64,000 nucleotides of DNA from contig OZ025271.1 in the NCBI GenBank assembly GCA_964019165.1, positions 15,966,459 to 16,030,458 of the forward strand, written 5' to 3'. The stretch's first letter is position 1, and every line of letters starts with the position of its first letter. Positions 60,811-64,000 of this stretch are shown here, in pieces. The notes beneath the pieces were generated by a model. The model saw only the letters and a program-made list of their open reading frames with translations, made no database searches and had not been told where the DNA came from. The DNA is from Mastigias papua. Its lineage: Eukaryota; Cnidaria; Scyphozoa; Rhizostomeae; Mastigiidae. The translations under genes were made by a program, and so were the position numbers.

Positions 60811-60882
60811 ATTTTTCACAACAACGTGCATATCAGTAGATAAAAATACGGCAATAAGGGAAACATTAATTTGAAAACATAC

Positions 60883-61152
60883 CTGTTAAGCCAACTTTTT
60901 TCCGACAAACATTGCATCTGTTCTTCCTTTTTCCTTTATCAGGAGATGCTGACGTATCGTCTCCACTTGCCGCTGCCGCTGCTTCTGGCATTGATTGCGT
61001 AAGTGACTGCGCTTCTGCTTTTTGTTTTTCAGGAGTGACACTACCTGAGGCTGTTGACATTGACTCCGACACATTGTCTTTTTGATTAAATGGGTTAAGC
61101 TTTGGAAGGGATGCCGTCTGTGTCATGGAGCCAGTGGTGCTTGTTGATACAG
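60883..61152 (-). CDS. ZFAND5/6: A20/AN1 zinc-finger protein, middle coding exon (linker and start of AN1 finger)
   Basis: A 270-base exon on the minus strand between the acceptor TTCTTCTAG and the donor GTATGT, with phase 1 at both junctions. It encodes residues 57-145 and the split codons at each side. Most is a Ser/Thr/Gln/Ala-rich, probably disordered linker containing an acidic and alanine run. It then begins the AN1 finger with C135-x2-C138 and RKKVGLT, the almost invariant lead-in of ZFAND proteins. The finger is cut by the intron after GLT, as expected if the exon at 51067-51215 follows. A methionine at 61126 is internal; the frame runs upstream to the acceptor and joins the A20 exon in phase. 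Confidence 0.93.
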
Positions 61153-61256
61153 CTAGAAGAAATCAACAATGGCTACTCAAAAGCATCGCCTGGCTAGCAG
61201 TCACGAACAGCACTTCTACACCACCAATAGACTATGATTCAAAACTACAGCTGACA

Positions 61257-61343
61257 TTCGACAACTCGAACTGTCATGGGAAATCGAAATTTTTACGAGC
61301 TATCGAATATTCGAGCTATCGGGCAATACTCCTATAGGGAACC
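61257..61343. repeat. Dispersed repeat (TTCGATAACTC type), copy B
   Basis: TTCGACAACTCGAACTGTCA, then GGGAAATCGAAATTT and ATTCGAGCTATCGGGC, ending GGAACC, parallels 47669-47760. A further CGAGTTATCGGGC word follows at about 61390. Confidence 0.45.
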
Positions 61344-61732
61344 TAAACGAGAGGAATTGATGCTTAGTTAGCGAATGTTCGAGTTATCGGGCAGTCGAAT
61401 TTGCGAATGTCAAAAATAGTAAACAAAACGATGTGGACACTGGAGCATTGGTCAAAGGCATCCAGCATTTCATCGAGCATTTCCATCACTCGATAGTTCC
61501 TGCGCAGTGACACATTTAAGAAACATATAAGAGCTTTCTACGCATGCCCAGAACTGAAATGTTGGGTGAGGTGGCCAAACGCATCCAACGTTCAAAAACA
61601 TTCGTTTTTGATCTCGATCAAACTTCATTCAACGTCACTTTGCAAATGTTGGATGATTTAACGTAGGTGGCCGAACACATCCAACAATTCATCCAACATT
61701 TGTCTTGAAGATAAATAAAATTTTGGATGGGT

Positions 61733-61902
61733 CTGACCAGGCCTTAAAAATTATTACCTAACAATCTTATTTCACCTTGACCAGAGGCCTCATTCATCCA
61801 ACATTTGTTATGAACATGTTGGATGAAATGTTGGACGCGTTTGACCAGGCCTTAAAAACTATTGCCTACCAGCAATCTCATTTCACATTGACCAGAGGCC
61901 TC
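61733..61902. repeat. Direct repeat of about 59 bp flanking a short palindrome
   Basis: TGACCAGGCCTTAAAAA...TTGACCAGAGGCCTC occurs at 61733-61791 and 61841-61902. Between them is a perfect 10-base inverted pair, CATCCAACAT (61795-61804) and ATGTTGGATG (61816-61825). The word ATCCAACAT recurs several times from 61450 on. It is probably a nested or tandemly duplicated MITE. Confidence 0.55.
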
Positions 61903-62396
61903 GAACTCGCGATCCCAATGATAAAATTTTGTGGCCGGCAAGCCAATGTGACAAGTATGCGCTCTATTTTTAAAAAAATTGAGTTTATAAAATAAAGTTT
62001 AATAAAGTAAAGTTTATAAAGTTTATAAGAAAATTGAGGCTCAAAATCGCTGACATTTGAGAGTGATTTAAGAATACTGCGAGGCTTAAAGCTCGCCAAG
62101 ACCTAGACAGGTATTTGGGACTTCCATACAACAAAACAATTGTGAGCTTCATGCCGTCTTGAACCCACCTATACGCTCGGTTTCTTATTGTTAAAAAAAT
62201 TGCTGTGTTCGGTCTGCTAAGTATGACACCAACAGAGATTTGACTATATTCCTATGGTTTTCTGACGACGTTATACCTTTGGCATATAAGAATAGCTCAA
62301 GAATATAATCTAAAGCTCAAAATAAAAACAAAATTAAGAATATCGAGGCTCAGTTAAAAATTGCGTATTCTTACAAAAACAGAGTGTATGCTAATA

Positions 62397-62599
62397 CAGG
62401 CCTTCCAATGAGATGCGCACGAGCACGCAGGCACACGTCCAGCCTAGTTCACGCGCTCGATTTGTCGCTCGCTCCAACTTTATGAAAAGTATGCATCCAC
62501 GTATTAAGGAAAGCCCTAAAATTTGAGTGTTTAGCGCGCGCAAACGATCCCACGCGCGCGAGTGGCAGCGCGCGTCCAATTTACTGATTAAAAAGCCTG
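62397..62599. mobile_element. Possible GC-rich MITE with TA flanks
   Basis: TA-CAGGCCTT on the left and AAGCCTG-TA on the right are short inverted ends with TA on both sides. The roughly 200-bp interior is unlike its AT-rich surroundings, with several GCGCGC and ACGCGCGCG runs between 62530 and 62578. The ends are short, so support is limited. Confidence 0.35.
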
Positions 62600-62696
62600 T
62601 AATACAGCCTAGGAGTTCTATTTCAGCTTTAATTCAGCAATGCCACTACGTTACAAGGCACAAAAATAAGTACTGATTTTCATCATGAATACATAC

Positions 62697-62862
62697 CTGT
62701 TGTTGGATTGGGTCTCCCTGCAGATTGAGATGCGTCCTGGCTCTGCTTCACGGTGTCTTTGTAGCACTTTGAGCATAGGCCATCCGAGGCTTGGTTTCCA
62801 TAGAAACCGCATCCAGTTTTGCACGGGGTTGGTTGTTGAGTGGGGTTGGCTTCACCTTCCAT
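62697..62862 (-). CDS. ZFAND5/6: A20/AN1 zinc-finger protein, first coding exon (A20 finger)
   Basis: On the minus strand the acceptor CTCTTGCAG at 62869 is followed by six untranslated bases and ATG at 62862, then 55 codons and one base before the donor GTATGT. Residues 14-33 form the A20 finger C14-x3-C18-x11-C30-x2-C33 with the family core GCGFYGNQASDGLC. This finger binds ubiquitin in ZFAND5/6 relatives. Joining the three exons gives 194 residues, close to the 200-215 usual for this family. The acceptor just before the ATG implies at least one non-coding exon further upstream. An in-frame TTG sits inside the acceptor and is not a start. Confidence 0.94.
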
Positions 62863-62868
62863 GTTTTC

Positions 62869-64000
62869 CTGCAAGAGGAAATCACAGATAATGATAACCT
62901 CCGAAACATAATAATAATAATTATCAATTTGTTTAAAGTTGGTAACATAAATCTATAGTACACATCAGAGGAAGTGTACTAATTAATACCAACTATTTAG
63001 ATACTTACAAAAATAATTTACAAAAATAACTTACAAAAATAGTTAATTACAATTTATTAAATTCTTTAAATGCACGTTTATTTACAAGCTCTGCAGGTAC
63101 AGGTATTACCACTCCACTCTCTGATTTGTCTTTTGAAAGAAAGGACACTCTCACAGCTCTTTACCAAAAAATGCTCCCACTCGGTGGTATACCAGGGGAT
63201 TTCTCTTGGGGCGGGGGGCATTCAGAGAAAGTGACCACCTACATGACTGAAACATCAACAAAAAAATAAATGAATCACTGGCTAAACTTCGGTCAAAATT
63301 CCCTGCTGCATAACCAATTTTTCTTTTGAGTTTCATAAACATTGCTGGTGTGCAATGCTCCACACAGTCACCCTAATAGCTTATCCTTATTCCCAACTAG
63401 TACTTCCTGCGAATTTTACACTATTTACCCCCATACTGAGATCCTAAGAATTTTCACTCCATCCAGATATTTTAGTCCAGAACCATTTGACAACATGCTC
63501 AGTATTGCTACCACTCTATACGAAAATATTTCAATGTCCTCTAAACTCTAAATAAAATCCACCACGATACTAACTAAAGTCTTAAGTTCACCTACGTCCT
63601 GCCAAGTTTCCAGCCACCCAACTACGTCACCCCTCTATGACTGGCCAGCAGAAAGAAGGCTGTTGAATCGTCATCAAAAGCCAGGCCTGCACAGAGGTCC
63701 TGTGGGGCCTGGGGATTATAAACACAACGTGGCCTCCAATGATGTCATCATGAATAAAAGACTAGAAAGAGCACTATAATTGTCTGATAACTATTGGCCA
63801 ATGGAATTTATGCATGTAACATCAATCTCACAATTAGCTAAACCATATGCAAGTTGGGGCTGACATTTACTGGATGTTTACAGGAGTATCCCATTTCGAT
63901 TGGCTTACTCTTCAAGAGGCCAGTTGGATGGGATGTTAAAGCTGATTCCAAATGGCCTGTTGCTGAATGGCATCGAACGCTGCATTGTTTGTAGACGGTT
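62869..64000 (-). other. Upstream part of the ZFAND gene (5' UTR intron or promoter side)
   Basis: About 1.1 kb with no recognised coding sequence. A 5' UTR exon must lie here or beyond the window. A TTGGCCAATGG word (CCAAT-like) occurs at about 63791 and TGATGTCATC at about 63740, but neither is sufficient to call a promoter. Confidence 0.4.

Larger units (their letters stand above)
51216..60882 (-). other. ZFAND second intron (9.67 kb)
   Basis: Bounded on the minus strand by the donor GTATGT next to 60883 and the acceptor TTTTCAG next to 51215. Without the BEL element and its duplicated bases it would be about 3.5 kb. It contains two minisatellites, two microsatellites, the BEL/Pao insertion and a dispersed repeat. 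I see nothing gene-like in 51216-51699 or 59705-60490. Confidence 0.85.
61153..62696 (-). other. ZFAND first coding intron (1.54 kb)
   Basis: Bounded by GTATGT next to 62697 and TTCTTCTAG next to 61152. It holds several short repeats listed separately. Nothing gene-like was seen in 61910-62390. Confidence 0.85.

Noticed and set aside
63151..63363. Minus-strand 70-codon frame upstream of the ZFAND start
   Set aside because: No resemblance to a known protein and no splice or start context linking it to the ZFAND gene.

Overview
The window is eukaryotic and animal. It has intron-split genes with GT/AG junctions, a BEL/Pao LTR retrotransposon, a fragment of a non-LTR element with a restriction-like endonuclease, several MITE-like elements and many microsatellites in AT-rich DNA. 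The protein and repeat style suggests an anthozoan cnidarian, perhaps a stony coral. That is inference from general familiarity; no database search was possible.

Layout. (1) 1-4332: the last three coding exons (plus strand, 209-520, 3679-3760, 4183-4332) of an M1-family zinc aminopeptidase. Its introns carry microsatellites, an antisense RLE-type non-LTR retrotransposon fragment (1583-2231) and a TA-flanked MITE (3128-3483). (2) About 5150-45480: one uninterrupted, single-orientation satellite array with a 107-bp monomer and roughly 375 copies. It includes higher-order duplications and a distinctive 52-bp half-unit shared by the left edge and three internal sites. The right edge (45481-45860) fades through decayed monomers. 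(3) 45.9-51.0 kb: gene-free DNA with several inverted-repeat elements, one with a near-perfect 8-bp target duplication. (4) 51067-62862: an AN1/A20 zinc-finger gene of the ZFAND5/6 type on the minus strand. Its three coding exons join to 194 residues with all zinc ligands present. Its 9.7-kb second intron holds a 52-bp minisatellite, a 55/55/58-bp trimeric minisatellite and, antisense to the host gene, a complete BEL/Pao element (53521-59699). That element has identical 320-bp LTRs, a 5-bp target duplication and one open gag-pol frame. (5) 62869-64000: sequence upstream of the ZFAND coding start, with no further gene recognised.

The two host genes converge (aminopeptidase on plus, ZFAND on minus), and the satellite lies between their 3' ends. 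The many 60-210-codon open frames inside the array are a by-product of a monomer with a single plus-strand stop and a length that is not a multiple of three; I do not call them genes. The most unusual objects are the 40-kb satellite with its patchwork of higher-order duplications and the apparently very young BEL insertion in the ZFAND intron. Exon joins, element boundaries and repeat periods were worked out by reading the sequence. Percent identities and copy counts are estimates, not computed alignments.
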